From Paludibacter sp. (GTDB taxonomy: Bacteria > Bacteroidota > Bacteroidia > Bacteroidales > Paludibacteraceae): a stretch of 47,370 nt of DNA. The notes under the pieces were generated by a model. It saw nothing but the letters and a program-made list of their open reading frames with translations. It was not told the DNA's origin and did no database searches. The stretch is taken from positions 1 through 47,370 of the forward strand of contig JAAFGX010000028.1 of NCBI GenBank assembly GCA_010365115.1, given 5' to 3'. This document shows, one piece after another, positions 35,375 through 44,540 of this stretch; within the stretch, counting starts at the first letter, position 1, and each line of letters begins with the position of its first letter. The position numbers and the translations under genes were made by a program.

Positions 35375-37837
35375 ATGTCTAAATCCAGAATTACTTTTAT
35401 TTTATTGTTTTTTGCCATTTTAATTGCTAAAAGTCAGATAAATACTCCCGTAGTCGATTTACCACGTCCGGATGCTATTTGGGAAAACGAATTTCAGCAA
35501 CGCTTAAATCAAATGTGGGGGACACGCATTCCTAATTATGTGCCTAACCCTAACAGTAACATAGCTGATGGTGGTAAATCGGAATGGCCGAGTTTCCTTG
35601 CAAAATTGGGATGGTCTGCCACAAATAATAAACCTTCAACGATGGCTTCATTAATTTCTGTTGGGAGACAGATGATAAATGGTGCTAATGTCGGATCTTT
35701 TTATAAACCATTTAGTTGTGCAGGTTATGCCATGTATTATTTTCATTGGAAAGACAGCATTTCTAAATATGATCCTACGCAAGTTCAAGCTATTTATCAG
35801 GATGTTAATAGAATGTGGAATTATCTAATCCGACAGGATCACGTTTTCGATGCTTGTTGCGGTTATAATGCCGGTGGAGGTAAAGAATTTAATTCTGAAA
35901 ATTTCCATTGGATGATGCGTTGTACAGGTTACCTTTTTGCACACGAACTCCACAATAAAACGGTTAATGGGAAAGTGATGGATATGACTAAAATGGATAT
36001 GAGCTTGCTTCCAATAGCCTTACATACAGGGCTTTCGAGCCCAATTATAAGCGAAATAAGACCATCAAGTGTAAATTTAATTAGTTACTTCGATGGATTT
36101 GTAAATAATTTAACCCGTGCGTTGTATAATTCAGGTCGAATAGAATGGAACTCCAATAGTTATTTTGGACATACATTAAGTCCTCTGCTGACACTTTATG
36201 AAAATGCTGACAAATGTGGTGATCCAAATGGTTTGGTTATGAAAAAGAAAGCAAAAGCTTGTCTTGACTGGATGATGGTTGAAGCTGCCATTCATTATCA
36301 GGATGGATTTCAGGCGGCAGCCGATGCGCGTGCAAAAGCCACAGCATTTGTGCCGTTTCACGGTTCGATTTATCAATATACGATACCGTTTTTTGCTGAC
36401 ACCGACCATTATCCAACATTTAGTCCAAGTATATGGGATACACAAGATCCTGGTAAAATGGAAATTGGTTTTATGTTAAGTTCGGATTATAGACCACCTA
36501 CAATTGTCATTGATCTTGCACAACGAAAATTTCCATTACCTGTTGAAATTCAAAGTGCAAAACCATTTTACCATTTGGACAAAGGACAATATTTCAACAA
36601 TGACGGAACTGTCAAAGGCGAATTTCCATATAATGCATGGAATGGAACGGGCTTAGGTCGTCGTTTCGAATTTGAAACCATTTGGATAGATAAAAACGTT
36701 ACATTATCGAGCGCAGTTGTGGGAAGACCAGATGGCTCAATCGGAACATATTCAGAACAAGGTTTGTGGCGATTGGCAGTTAAAGGTCAACACCGCGGAG
36801 CGAGAATGCTGTGTGGAAATGGTGGAGGAATGAGTGCAACTGCAGGTCGCTCGCCCTATCACGAAATCGGTCAATACCGGAATATGATGATGCAAATTGT
36901 AAAAAATCCTTCGGCAAGTTCCAACCAGATTTGGTTCGTGATTCCCGATTCTTTATCTCAACTGGCAACAACCGGTGAAAGCTCATTTTTCGATGTTCAA
37001 TATTACAAATGGAATGGAAACGATTTATACCTGAATATGGGAAATAATGTTTATATAGCGTTGAAACCATTTCCTGCACCAAATACATCTATTACTAAAA
37101 ATTTTAGCGAAAGTACAGATTTTTCGAAACTCAGTTTTTCATGGCCGGCAGGAACAATGGGAAGCGTTGTGACAGAAGTAGGAACAAGTACAGATTATAA
37201 TTCTTTTGCAGATTTTGTAACCTCTTTAAGCTCTAAAACAATTACCAAAATTGACGATTCAACTTATGAATACCTTGGTGGAAGACAGAATAAAATAAAA
37301 TTGCAATTTGTTACACCTAATTCATTTATGATGATTCCGTATACTTATGACACACCTAATCCTAATCCTTATACTCCGGCAGGAACTTATCCCAAAGTTT
37401 GGGGCGATGATAGTTTAATTGATTATCAAACTTGGGACAGCTACAAAACAGTTTATGGCTATGATGTATTAAATCAGGGCTGGGGAAGTGGTATTATGAC
37501 CTTGAAAACTCAGAATTTCGGAGCTAGAACAACTATTAATCCAATTACAGCCGAAGTTACTTATGAAGTCACTAGTACAAACGGCATTGATGAACATTCT
37601 TTCAACGATTCAAATTCTGAAATTCAAATTCATCCAAATCCGGCCAAAGAGCTGGTATATATTCAATGTAAGGAGGATGTTGAGTCAGTCCAGATTTATA
37701 CTTCAATAGGCGAGCTTGTTAAGTCAGTCACCGATTCAAAAGTCATTCAAATAGCTGATTTGACCAAAGGAATTTATTTCATTGTTATTCATCTGAAAAA
37801 CGGCGAAAAAATAACCAGGAAAATTATTAAGAATTAG
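35375..37837 (+). CDS. Secreted toroid-plus-sandwich protein, candidate polysaccharide lyase, paralogue of the 26515 protein
   Basis: An 820-residue exported protein not placed in a named family. ATG 35375 is preferred over an in-frame ATG at 35273 because the signal peptide begins there ('MSKSRITFILLFFAILIAKS'). The helical part (about 30-340) has 'EFNSENFHWMMRCTGYLFAH' (E175, N176, H178, R182) and 'IEWNSNSYFGHTLSPLLTLY'. The beta-rich part (about 360-740) begins with 'DYRPPTIVIDLAQRKFPLPV'. A T9SS tail ends the protein (about 745-820, 'IHPNPAKELVYIQC'). Every landmark has a counterpart at the same place in the 26515 protein, but overall identity is low. The GH28 gene follows after only 20 bases, which points to co-transcription and a joint role on galacturonan. 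Lyase activity is inferred from layout only. Confidence 0.65.
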   Translation: MSKSRITFILLFFAILIAKSQINTPVVDLPRPDAIWENEFQQRLNQMWGTRIPNYVPNPNSNIADGGKSEWPSFLAKLGWSATNNKPSTMASLISVGRQMINGANVGSFYKPFSCAGYAMYYFHWKDSISKYDPTQVQAIYQDVNRMWNYLIRQDHVFDACCGYNAGGGKEFNSENFHWMMRCTGYLFAHELHNKTVNGKVMDMTKMDMSLLPIALHTGLSSPIISEIRPSSVNLISYFDGFVNNLTRALYNSGRIEWNSNSYFGHTLSPLLTLYENADKCGDPNGLVMKKKAKACLDWMMVEAAIHYQDGFQAAADARAKATAFVPFHGSIYQYTIPFFADTDHYPTFSPSIWDTQDPGKMEIGFMLSSDYRPPTIVIDLAQRKFPLPVEIQSAKPFYHLDKGQYFNNDGTVKGEFPYNAWNGTGLGRRFEFETIWIDKNVTLSSAVVGRPDGSIGTYSEQGLWRLAVKGQHRGARMLCGNGGGMSATAGRSPYHEIGQYRNMMMQIVKNPSASSNQIWFVIPDSLSQLATTGESSFFDVQYYKWNGNDLYLNMGNNVYIALKPFPAPNTSITKNFSESTDFSKLSFSWPAGTMGSVVTEVGTSTDYNSFADFVTSLSSKTITKIDDSTYEYLGGRQNKIKLQFVTPNSFMMIPYTYDTPNPNPYTPAGTYPKVWGDDSLIDYQTWDSYKTVYGYDVLNQGWGSGIMTLKTQNFGARTTINPITAEVTYEVTSTNGIDEHSFNDSNSEIQIHPNPAKELVYIQCKEDVESVQIYTSIGELVKSVTDSKVIQIADLTKGIYFIVIHLKNGEKITRKIIKN

Positions 37838-37857
37838 ATATCGATTAAAACATAACT

Positions 37858-39483
37858 ATGAAACGAAGTACATTTATTTTTTTCTGCCTATTGATTTCGG
37901 TATTTTCCCTCTTTTCGCAACATAACGGTTTTTATGATATAAAAAAACAAGGTGCAACCGGAGTTAAAGAACAATACGTCACGACAATAATTCAAAAAAC
38001 AATTGACGAATGTAGTAAAAACGGAGGAGGAACGGTGTTTTTTCCTGCCGGAAGTTACCTTTCAGGTCCAATAGTTTTGAAAAGCAATGTAAACCTCAAT
38101 CTTGAATCGGGTGCTATACTTTATGCTTCAAGGAGAATGGAAGACTACCCGATTGATCCAAATTATAAAGCAGATGCACAGGCTAATACTGTTTTTAAAA
38201 CGACCTTTTTAAGTGCCGAAAATGCACAAAACATTTCCATTACCGGACTTGGAACAATTGATGGACAAGCGGAGCAAATTTGGTCATCGTTGATTGAAGT
38301 TGACAAGTTTATTGCAAAAGAGACTGAAATTGCCAGACAAGCAGGAGTTCCAATGGAACGGGCTTATCAAAAAGATCCGAAAGTACGACTCGTTTACATT
38401 ATGTTCTCAAAAAACATTGTATTTAAAGATGTTACCATAAAAAATTCGCCCGATTGGAATTTGCACTTGGGACGGTGCCAGTATGTTAGCATTTCTGGTG
38501 TAAAAGTACGTTCTGATTTGAAAACCGGAGTAAATTCTGATGGGATTGACATTGATGGTTGCAAAAATGTTGAGATTTCAAATTGTAACGTTCAAACAGG
38601 CGATGATGCAATTTGTCTGAAATCCACCTTATTAAATGATAAATTCGAAAACTGTGAAAATATTTCGGTTTCAAATTGTACTTTAACATCGACCTCAACA
38701 GCATTAAAAATCGGAACAGAATCGCACGGTGATTTTAAGAATATAGTTTTCAATAATTGTGTGATTTCAGATTCAAACCGAGGAATGAGCATTGTTATTC
38801 GTGATGGAGGGAATGTCAGCAATGTGGAATTCAGTAATATCACAGTTGAATGTAACCGGAAGCATTTCAACTGGTGGGGAAACGGCGATCCAATATGGAT
38901 TACGTTGCAAAAACGAAACCCGACTTCGCGTTTAGGTTCGATTAAGAATATATCATTTTCTAATATTAAGGCAACCGGACAAGGAACGTCAATAATTGAA
39001 GGATTTCAGGACAATCTCAAAGAAAATTTAGCTTTTAAACCAATCGAAATTATACGTTTTAAGAATGTAAAACTTGAAATGAAGGCTGAAAGTTTGAAAG
39101 ACAAACGAGCTACTTCGGGCTTTGAAGCACGTTTTGTGGATAGCCTTTCAATGGAAAATGTAGCACTTAGTTGGGATTCCGTTCAGGTTGAAAAAAAATG
39201 GAATAATGCATTTGTTTTCAATACAGTAAATCAATTCAAGTTGGAGGGTTTGAAGGGCAAACAAGCACAAATTACCGGTTCTGCTTTTGCTTTTGATAAT
39301 TGCACTGATGGTGTTATCAACGATTATGAAGCGTTAAAACGAACCGATTATATGTTCAGTTTTTCAGGAAAATCAACGAAAAATATTGAGTTAATCAAAA
39401 ACAAGACTCAAAATGCGTCTAGAAGGATTGAAACAAAAGAAAATGTTTCAAAATCAGAAATTAAAGTTCCATGCTACAACTAA
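37858..39483 (+). CDS. GH28 family pectinase, divergent branch
   Basis: A 541-residue beta-helix enzyme with signal peptide (about 1-21). Conserved acids are D228/D231 in 'NSDGIDIDGC' and D249/D250 in 'GDDAICLKST'. As in the 17312 protein, the G-H-G motif is missing: the position reads 'TSTALKIGTESHGDF', and the substrate-binding region is 'RGMSIVIRDGG'. These two therefore form one branch, distinct from the 18906 and 31037 enzymes. Related bacterial proteins include rhamnogalacturonan hydrolases, which would suit the nearby beta-galactosidase (galactan side chains sit on rhamnogalacturonan I); this is inference. It lies 20 bases after the 35375 gene and carries no sorting domain. Confidence 0.88.
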   Translation: MKRSTFIFFCLLISVFSLFSQHNGFYDIKKQGATGVKEQYVTTIIQKTIDECSKNGGGTVFFPAGSYLSGPIVLKSNVNLNLESGAILYASRRMEDYPIDPNYKADAQANTVFKTTFLSAENAQNISITGLGTIDGQAEQIWSSLIEVDKFIAKETEIARQAGVPMERAYQKDPKVRLVYIMFSKNIVFKDVTIKNSPDWNLHLGRCQYVSISGVKVRSDLKTGVNSDGIDIDGCKNVEISNCNVQTGDDAICLKSTLLNDKFENCENISVSNCTLTSTSTALKIGTESHGDFKNIVFNNCVISDSNRGMSIVIRDGGNVSNVEFSNITVECNRKHFNWWGNGDPIWITLQKRNPTSRLGSIKNISFSNIKATGQGTSIIEGFQDNLKENLAFKPIEIIRFKNVKLEMKAESLKDKRATSGFEARFVDSLSMENVALSWDSVQVEKKWNNAFVFNTVNQFKLEGLKGKQAQITGSAFAFDNCTDGVINDYEALKRTDYMFSFSGKSTKNIELIKNKTQNASRRIETKENVSKSEIKVPCYN

Positions 39484-39673
39484 CTAAAAAATCGAAATGA
39501 ATGCATGAAAGCGAAAACTTTCAAGTTAACCATAGATTAATAAAAGACATAGGTACATTATGGAATTATTTTTAAAAATAAGTTAGTTCCTGTAAGTTAA
39601 TTTAACGAGTTTTTTTAAGGAGAAAGCCTTTTTATTGCGTCTGAGAATTATATAAATCACTTCAAAGACTCCT

Positions 39674-41770
39674 ATGAAACATTTATTTTTATTGGTTTTA
39701 CTTTTCATACTGTTTCCTTTTAAAGGTCAATCATTCTCCCAAGATTTAAACCTCGGAAAATTTTCAATGCCTATTGGTGCTTATTACTATCCTGAACAAT
39801 GGGATGAAAATCAATGGGATAGAGACTTAAAACACATGTCCGACTTGGGTTTCGAGTTTACTCATTTTGCCGAGTTTGCCTGGTCTCGATTAGAACCAAA
39901 GGATGGCAATTTTGATTTCAGTTGGCTGGATAAAAATATCTCATTAGCTGGAAAATATGGGTTAAAAGTAGTGCTTTGCACTCCCTCTGCAACACCACCT
40001 GCATGGCTCACTTCCAAACATCCCGAAATTCTGATTAAATTGGAAAGCGGATTCAAGGTAAAACATGGTATGCGACTGAATTGTAATGGTTCAAATCCGA
40101 TTTATCAAAAATATATCAACCGTTTAGTTACTAAAATGGCTGAACGATATGGTAATAATCCGATTGTGGCTGGTTGGCAAATTGATAATGAGCCACATTT
40201 CGAAGGACTTTACGATTATTCGGATTTTTCGCAAAATGCATTCAGAAAATGGTTAAAAACAAAATACCAAAGCATTGAAAAGTTGAACCAAAGCTGGGGG
40301 GCATCTTTTTGGAGTTTTACGTATAATAATTTCAACCAAATTTTCATTCCAAATAAAAATGAACACGCAGGCAATCAGCATGCATTGCTCGATTTTAAAC
40401 GCTATACTGCCGATGCACTTGCCGAAGCTGTGCGATTTCAAACAACAATTTTACGAAATAGCGTTTCAAAAGACCAATGGGTAACTACTAATTTCGCCTA
40501 TTATAAATTTCTTCCATCAGTCGATTTATTCCGCAATCAGAAAGACCTCGATTTTGCATCACATACCATGTATTTGTTAAGTACATTTTTGAATACTGAT
40601 AAAGGAGAAATGGCTTATCGACTTGGAAGTGGTATGGAACTTTCATTTTCAGGTGAAATGGCACGTTCAATAAAGGGATTTACGGGTATCATGGAACTTC
40701 AACCCGGACAAATAAATTGGGGTCAATGGAACTCGCAGCCACTTCCGGGCGCTGTTCGGATGTGGATTTGGCACTGTTTTGGATTGGGCGAAAAATTTGT
40801 TTGCACTTATCGTTTTCGTCAACCACTTTTTGGTGGTGAGCAGTTCCACAAAGGAATAGTTGAACCCGACGGACTAACTGTTTCGCCTGGTGGAAAAGAA
40901 TTTGTTCAAGCTATTGCAGAAATTGGAAAATTGAAAATTGACAATTCTCAAACGATAGAAACCCCTCACGAGATACAAACTCGCACTACTGCATTTTTGT
41001 GGAAACAAGAAAACCTACTTGCTTTAGAAGACACAAAAGGCACGAATTCATGGAATACATGGGCGCATTATTACAGCTATTATCAATGTCTTAAATCTAT
41101 GGGTTGTCCGGTTACTTTTATTCAGGAAACCGACAATTTTGATGTGCAAAAATATCCTTTTATGGTAGCTCCTGCCTACGAAATGGTAGACAAAAAGTTG
41201 ATTGATAAATGGACAAAGTATGTAGCCGATGGCGGTCATTTGGTACTGACAACACGCACAGGAATGAAAGACAAGAACGGTCATTTATGGGAAACTTTGT
41301 TACAACAACCTATTTGGGATTTAATAGGAGCAAAAATAGATTTCTTTGATCAATTACCTCCAACCAAGACTTCCACAGTTGAATTTGCGGATAAAAAGTA
41401 CGGTTGGAATGTTTGGGGCGATGTGATCACGCCAACTCAACATACTGAAGTTTGGTCAACTCACACCGATAATTTTTACACTGGTAAAGCAGCAGCTGTA
41501 AATCACAAATTAGGGAAAGGAAGTGTATTGTATGTGGGAGTGGTTTCAACTGAGGGAGAATTTGAAAATGCACTACTTCGGAAATTTTATTTACAATCGG
41601 GTGCTCAAATATTGCATTTGCCCGATTATGTTTTTGTTGAATGGCGCAATGGCTATTGGGTAGCTGTAAATTACGGTTCTAAACAGTTTGAGTTGCCAGT
41701 TCCAAATGGAAAAGAGATAGTATTTGGCGATAAATCAGTAATGCCTGGAGGCGTAACAGTCTGGAAGTAA
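39674..41770 (+). CDS. GH42 family beta-galactosidase
   Basis: A 698-residue enzyme with a signal peptide (about 1-20), so periplasmic or exported, unlike many cytoplasmic GH42s. 'IGAYYYPEQWDENQWDRDLK' is the characteristic N-terminal motif. The barrel (about 30-410) has acid/base E173 in 'WQIDNEPHFEG' and nucleophile E341 in 'GIMELQPGQINWG'. A trimerisation-type domain (about 430-620, 'YPFMVAPAYEMVDKK') and a small beta domain follow. It would remove beta-linked galactose, most likely from galactan or arabinogalactan side chains of pectin. It lies 37 bases before the GH3 gene, so the two are probably one transcript. Confidence 0.93.
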   Translation: MKHLFLLVLLFILFPFKGQSFSQDLNLGKFSMPIGAYYYPEQWDENQWDRDLKHMSDLGFEFTHFAEFAWSRLEPKDGNFDFSWLDKNISLAGKYGLKVVLCTPSATPPAWLTSKHPEILIKLESGFKVKHGMRLNCNGSNPIYQKYINRLVTKMAERYGNNPIVAGWQIDNEPHFEGLYDYSDFSQNAFRKWLKTKYQSIEKLNQSWGASFWSFTYNNFNQIFIPNKNEHAGNQHALLDFKRYTADALAEAVRFQTTILRNSVSKDQWVTTNFAYYKFLPSVDLFRNQKDLDFASHTMYLLSTFLNTDKGEMAYRLGSGMELSFSGEMARSIKGFTGIMELQPGQINWGQWNSQPLPGAVRMWIWHCFGLGEKFVCTYRFRQPLFGGEQFHKGIVEPDGLTVSPGGKEFVQAIAEIGKLKIDNSQTIETPHEIQTRTTAFLWKQENLLALEDTKGTNSWNTWAHYYSYYQCLKSMGCPVTFIQETDNFDVQKYPFMVAPAYEMVDKKLIDKWTKYVADGGHLVLTTRTGMKDKNGHLWETLLQQPIWDLIGAKIDFFDQLPPTKTSTVEFADKKYGWNVWGDVITPTQHTEVWSTHTDNFYTGKAAAVNHKLGKGSVLYVGVVSTEGEFENALLRKFYLQSGAQILHLPDYVFVEWRNGYWVAVNYGSKQFELPVPNGKEIVFGDKSVMPGGVTVWK

Positions 41771-41807
41771 GTTCTACATATTTAAATTATTAAATCTATT
41801 AAAATTC

Positions 41808-44087
41808 ATGAAAAGATTAAATTTAGCAATTGTTTTATTGATATTTTGTGTGTTAGTAAGTGCTCAAAAAAGCACAAAAGCAACTAAATCATCAAAATCA
41901 GTAAAAGAAGTCCCTGCGTATAAAAACCCAAGGCTTGCTATTTCAGAACGCATTGCCGATTTAATAAGTAGAATGACAATTGAGGAAAAAGCGGGACAAC
42001 TGAATCAAATAAGTTCCGGAAGTCTTACGGGACCAAGTACAAAAGATGAAGGAGATGTAAAAAAAATTGAACAGATTCGCAATGGCGAAATAGGTTCTTT
42101 TTTGAATCTTACTGGCTCGAAAAACACCTATGATGTTCAAAAAATTGCTGTCGAAGAAACGCGTTTGGGCATTCCCTTACTTTTTGCATTGGATGTAATT
42201 CACGGATACAAAACTATATTCCCAATTCCCTTAGCTGAGGCTTGTAGCTGGGATTTAGAAGAAATCGAAAATAATCAACGAGTAGCAGCCGCTGAAGCCA
42301 GTTCCGCAGGCATACATTGGACGTTTGCTCCCATGTGCGACATTAGTGCCGACCCACGTTGGGGACGTGTAATGGAGGGTGCAGGCGAAGATCCGTTTTT
42401 GGGTGCATTAATTGCAGCTGCACGAGTAAGAGGTTTTCAGGGCGATTTGACGGATGGAAAACATATAATGGCCTGTGTAAAGCATTTTGCTGCTTATGGA
42501 GCTGTTGAAGCTGGGCGTGAATACAATCATGTCGACATTTCCCGATATGCACTTTGGAACAAATACCTTCCACCCTACAAAGCTGGTATTGATGCAGGAG
42601 CTGCTACGGTAATGAATTCGTTCAATGTTTTCGAGGGTGTGCCTGCTACGGCAAATAAGTATTTAAATGTTGATGTATTGAAACATAAACTTGGCTTTAA
42701 AGGATTTACAATCAGCGACTGGAATACCTATTCCGAAATGATATTTCACGGATACGCCTCAGATGAAAAAGATTGTTTAGAAAAAGCTATGAACGGTGGT
42801 GGAATGGTAGAAATGAGCAGCCAAACCACCATCAAGTATTTGCCCGAATTGGTTGCTGAAGGCAAAATATCAATGGCACAGGTTGATGAAGCTGTTTCTA
42901 AAATACTGTATTATAAATTTAAACTCGGATTGTTCGAGCAACCCTATCGTTACTGTGATGAGCAAAGAGAAAAAAACGAATTATTCTCCATGCAAAACAG
43001 GGCAGTTGCTCGAAAATCGGCTGGAAACAGTATTATATTGTTGAAAAATGAGAACAATATTTTACCATTAAAACCAACAACAAAAGTGGCTTTAATAGGT
43101 TATTATGCGAAAAGTAAAGTTGATATGTTTGACTTTTGGACTGCCAAAGGTGAGTATCAACAAGCTGTTTCTATACTTGAAGGATTAAGTACTAAATTTC
43201 CAAATCTGATATACAGCGATGGATATAAAGCTGATGCAACAACCACTGATTCGTTAATAAACAGGGCGTTGGAAGCTGCAAAAAATGCAGATGTATTGCT
43301 CGTGAATATAGGGTTGTCAGGTGCTTTATCGGGCGAAGATCGTTCGTTGGCAAACATAAAAATTCCAGCTGGACAACTCGAACTGTTGAAGGCATTAAAA
43401 AAAACGGGTAAACCCATTGTAGCACTTATCAGCAGTGGCAGACCGATGGTTTTAACCCAAATTCAAGATATTAGCAACGTACTACTTCAATGTTGGGTGC
43501 TTGGCTCCGAAACTGGTAATGCGGTGGCTGATGTTGTTTCAGGACTTGTAAATCCTTCTGCAAAAACGGTGATGAGTTTTCCGGTCGACGAAGGTCAGAT
43601 CCCTGTTTATTATAATCATTTTAATACGGGTCGTCCATTACCTGAAGTGCAAGGTGGCGATTGGTTTTCTCGGTATCGCGATATCCCTAACCAACCACTT
43701 TATCCATTTGGCTATGGCTTGAGTTATACGCAATTTGCCTATTCAAATGTTGGCGTAAACCGAACTACATTTAGCAAATCCGATACTATTATTGTAAAGG
43801 TGAATCTAAAAAATATTGGAAAATTAGATGGTCTGGAAATTGTTCAGTTATACATTCAAGACCCTGTGGCTTCGCTCGTTCGTCCGATTAAAGAATTGAA
43901 AGGATACCAGAAAGTCGCGTTGAAACAAGGGGAAGAAAAAATAGTCAAATTCAAATTGACGGCTAATGAACTTGGATTTTATTCCTCAGAAGGTAACTGG
44001 ACGATTGAACCGGGTGAATTTAAAATAATGGTTGGAACTAACTCGGATAATGTGTCAAGTACTGTAGTTAGATTAGTTGACAAATAA
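41808..44087 (+). CDS. GH3 family beta-glycosidase (beta-glucosidase/beta-xylosidase type)
   Basis: A 759-residue enzyme with a signal peptide (about 1-19) and a Lys/Ser-rich linker, giving a periplasmic exo-glycosidase. Order: GH3 barrel (about 40-380: 'MTIEEKAGQLNQ', 'LLFALDVIHGYKTIFPIPLA', 'KHFAAYGAVEAGREYNHVDI') with nucleophile D304 in 'TISDWNTYSEM'; the second alpha/beta domain (about 390-610) with the likely acid/base E510 in 'LSGEDRS'; and the C-terminal FN3-like domain (about 670-750, 'LDGLEIVQLYIQDPVAS'). 'DVIHGY' and 'GEDRS' favour beta-glucosidase-like enzymes, but beta-xylosidase or other activities occur in the same subgroup. With GH10 and GH42 nearby it would finish released oligosaccharides. 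Last gene of the cluster. Confidence 0.93.
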   Translation: MKRLNLAIVLLIFCVLVSAQKSTKATKSSKSVKEVPAYKNPRLAISERIADLISRMTIEEKAGQLNQISSGSLTGPSTKDEGDVKKIEQIRNGEIGSFLNLTGSKNTYDVQKIAVEETRLGIPLLFALDVIHGYKTIFPIPLAEACSWDLEEIENNQRVAAAEASSAGIHWTFAPMCDISADPRWGRVMEGAGEDPFLGALIAAARVRGFQGDLTDGKHIMACVKHFAAYGAVEAGREYNHVDISRYALWNKYLPPYKAGIDAGAATVMNSFNVFEGVPATANKYLNVDVLKHKLGFKGFTISDWNTYSEMIFHGYASDEKDCLEKAMNGGGMVEMSSQTTIKYLPELVAEGKISMAQVDEAVSKILYYKFKLGLFEQPYRYCDEQREKNELFSMQNRAVARKSAGNSIILLKNENNILPLKPTTKVALIGYYAKSKVDMFDFWTAKGEYQQAVSILEGLSTKFPNLIYSDGYKADATTTDSLINRALEAAKNADVLLVNIGLSGALSGEDRSLANIKIPAGQLELLKALKKTGKPIVALISSGRPMVLTQIQDISNVLLQCWVLGSETGNAVADVVSGLVNPSAKTVMSFPVDEGQIPVYYNHFNTGRPLPEVQGGDWFSRYRDIPNQPLYPFGYGLSYTQFAYSNVGVNRTTFSKSDTIIVKVNLKNIGKLDGLEIVQLYIQDPVASLVRPIKELKGYQKVALKQGEEKIVKFKLTANELGFYSSEGNWTIEPGEFKIMVGTNSDNVSSTVVRLVDK

Positions 44088-44098
44088 TGATATATTTA

Positions 44099-44165
44099 GA
44101 CCACAGCGTGGTCAACTCCCGCTGAGCGGGACAAGTTATGCACGAAAAACTCCTCTGGAGTTTTT
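44099..44165 (+). terminator. Three consecutive perfect hairpins, the last a terminator-like stem
   Basis: In 67 bases stand GACCACagcGTGGTC (44099-44113), CCCGCtgaGCGGG (44118-44130) and AAAAACTCCtctGGAGTTTTT (44145-44165). The last is a 9-bp stem ending in T5 and fits an intrinsic terminator for the GH3 gene. The first two are GC-rich stems with 3-base loops and look like short repetitive elements or mRNA-end stabilisers. Confidence 0.75.
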
Positions 44166-44201
44166 CAACGGTCTCTAATTCTACTTTACTAAAATAAGAG
44201 T

Positions 44202-44368
44202 TGAACCACAAAAGGAAACAAAATTAAACACAAAAGAAGAACTTGAATTAAATTTGTGCAATTATTAAACTAAAATTAGGTAAAAATTGAATTGCTAGCT
44301 TCACTTTAAGTGAAACTATCAATTGATACAAAGCTTATGTGAATCTTTTGTGTCTCTTTTGTGGTTAA
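44202..44368. repeat. MITE-like element with imperfect inverted ends
   Basis: The left end 'tgaaccacaaaaggaaaca' and the right end 'gtctcttttgtggttaa' are imperfect inverted repeats (shared core AACCACAAAAG and, inward, ACACAAAAGA). The 167-base interior is AT-rich and non-coding, with a perfect small palindrome TTCACTTTAAGTGAA at 44300-44314. No flanking target duplication could be fixed by eye. The form is that of a miniature inverted-repeat element. Confidence 0.55.
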
Positions 44369-44540
44369 AATCTTTCTTATTCTTAATTTGGTAGTAGAAC
44401 TAATTAATCCCTTCGGAATTTTTTTTCATACTCCTTTAAGGGATTCCACTTTTTCTTTCGTCATAATATAATACTGTACAAAATTTCAGTATTTTTATTA
44501 CCACAACTATTTTTATTAATTCACTCTAATTTAACATCTT

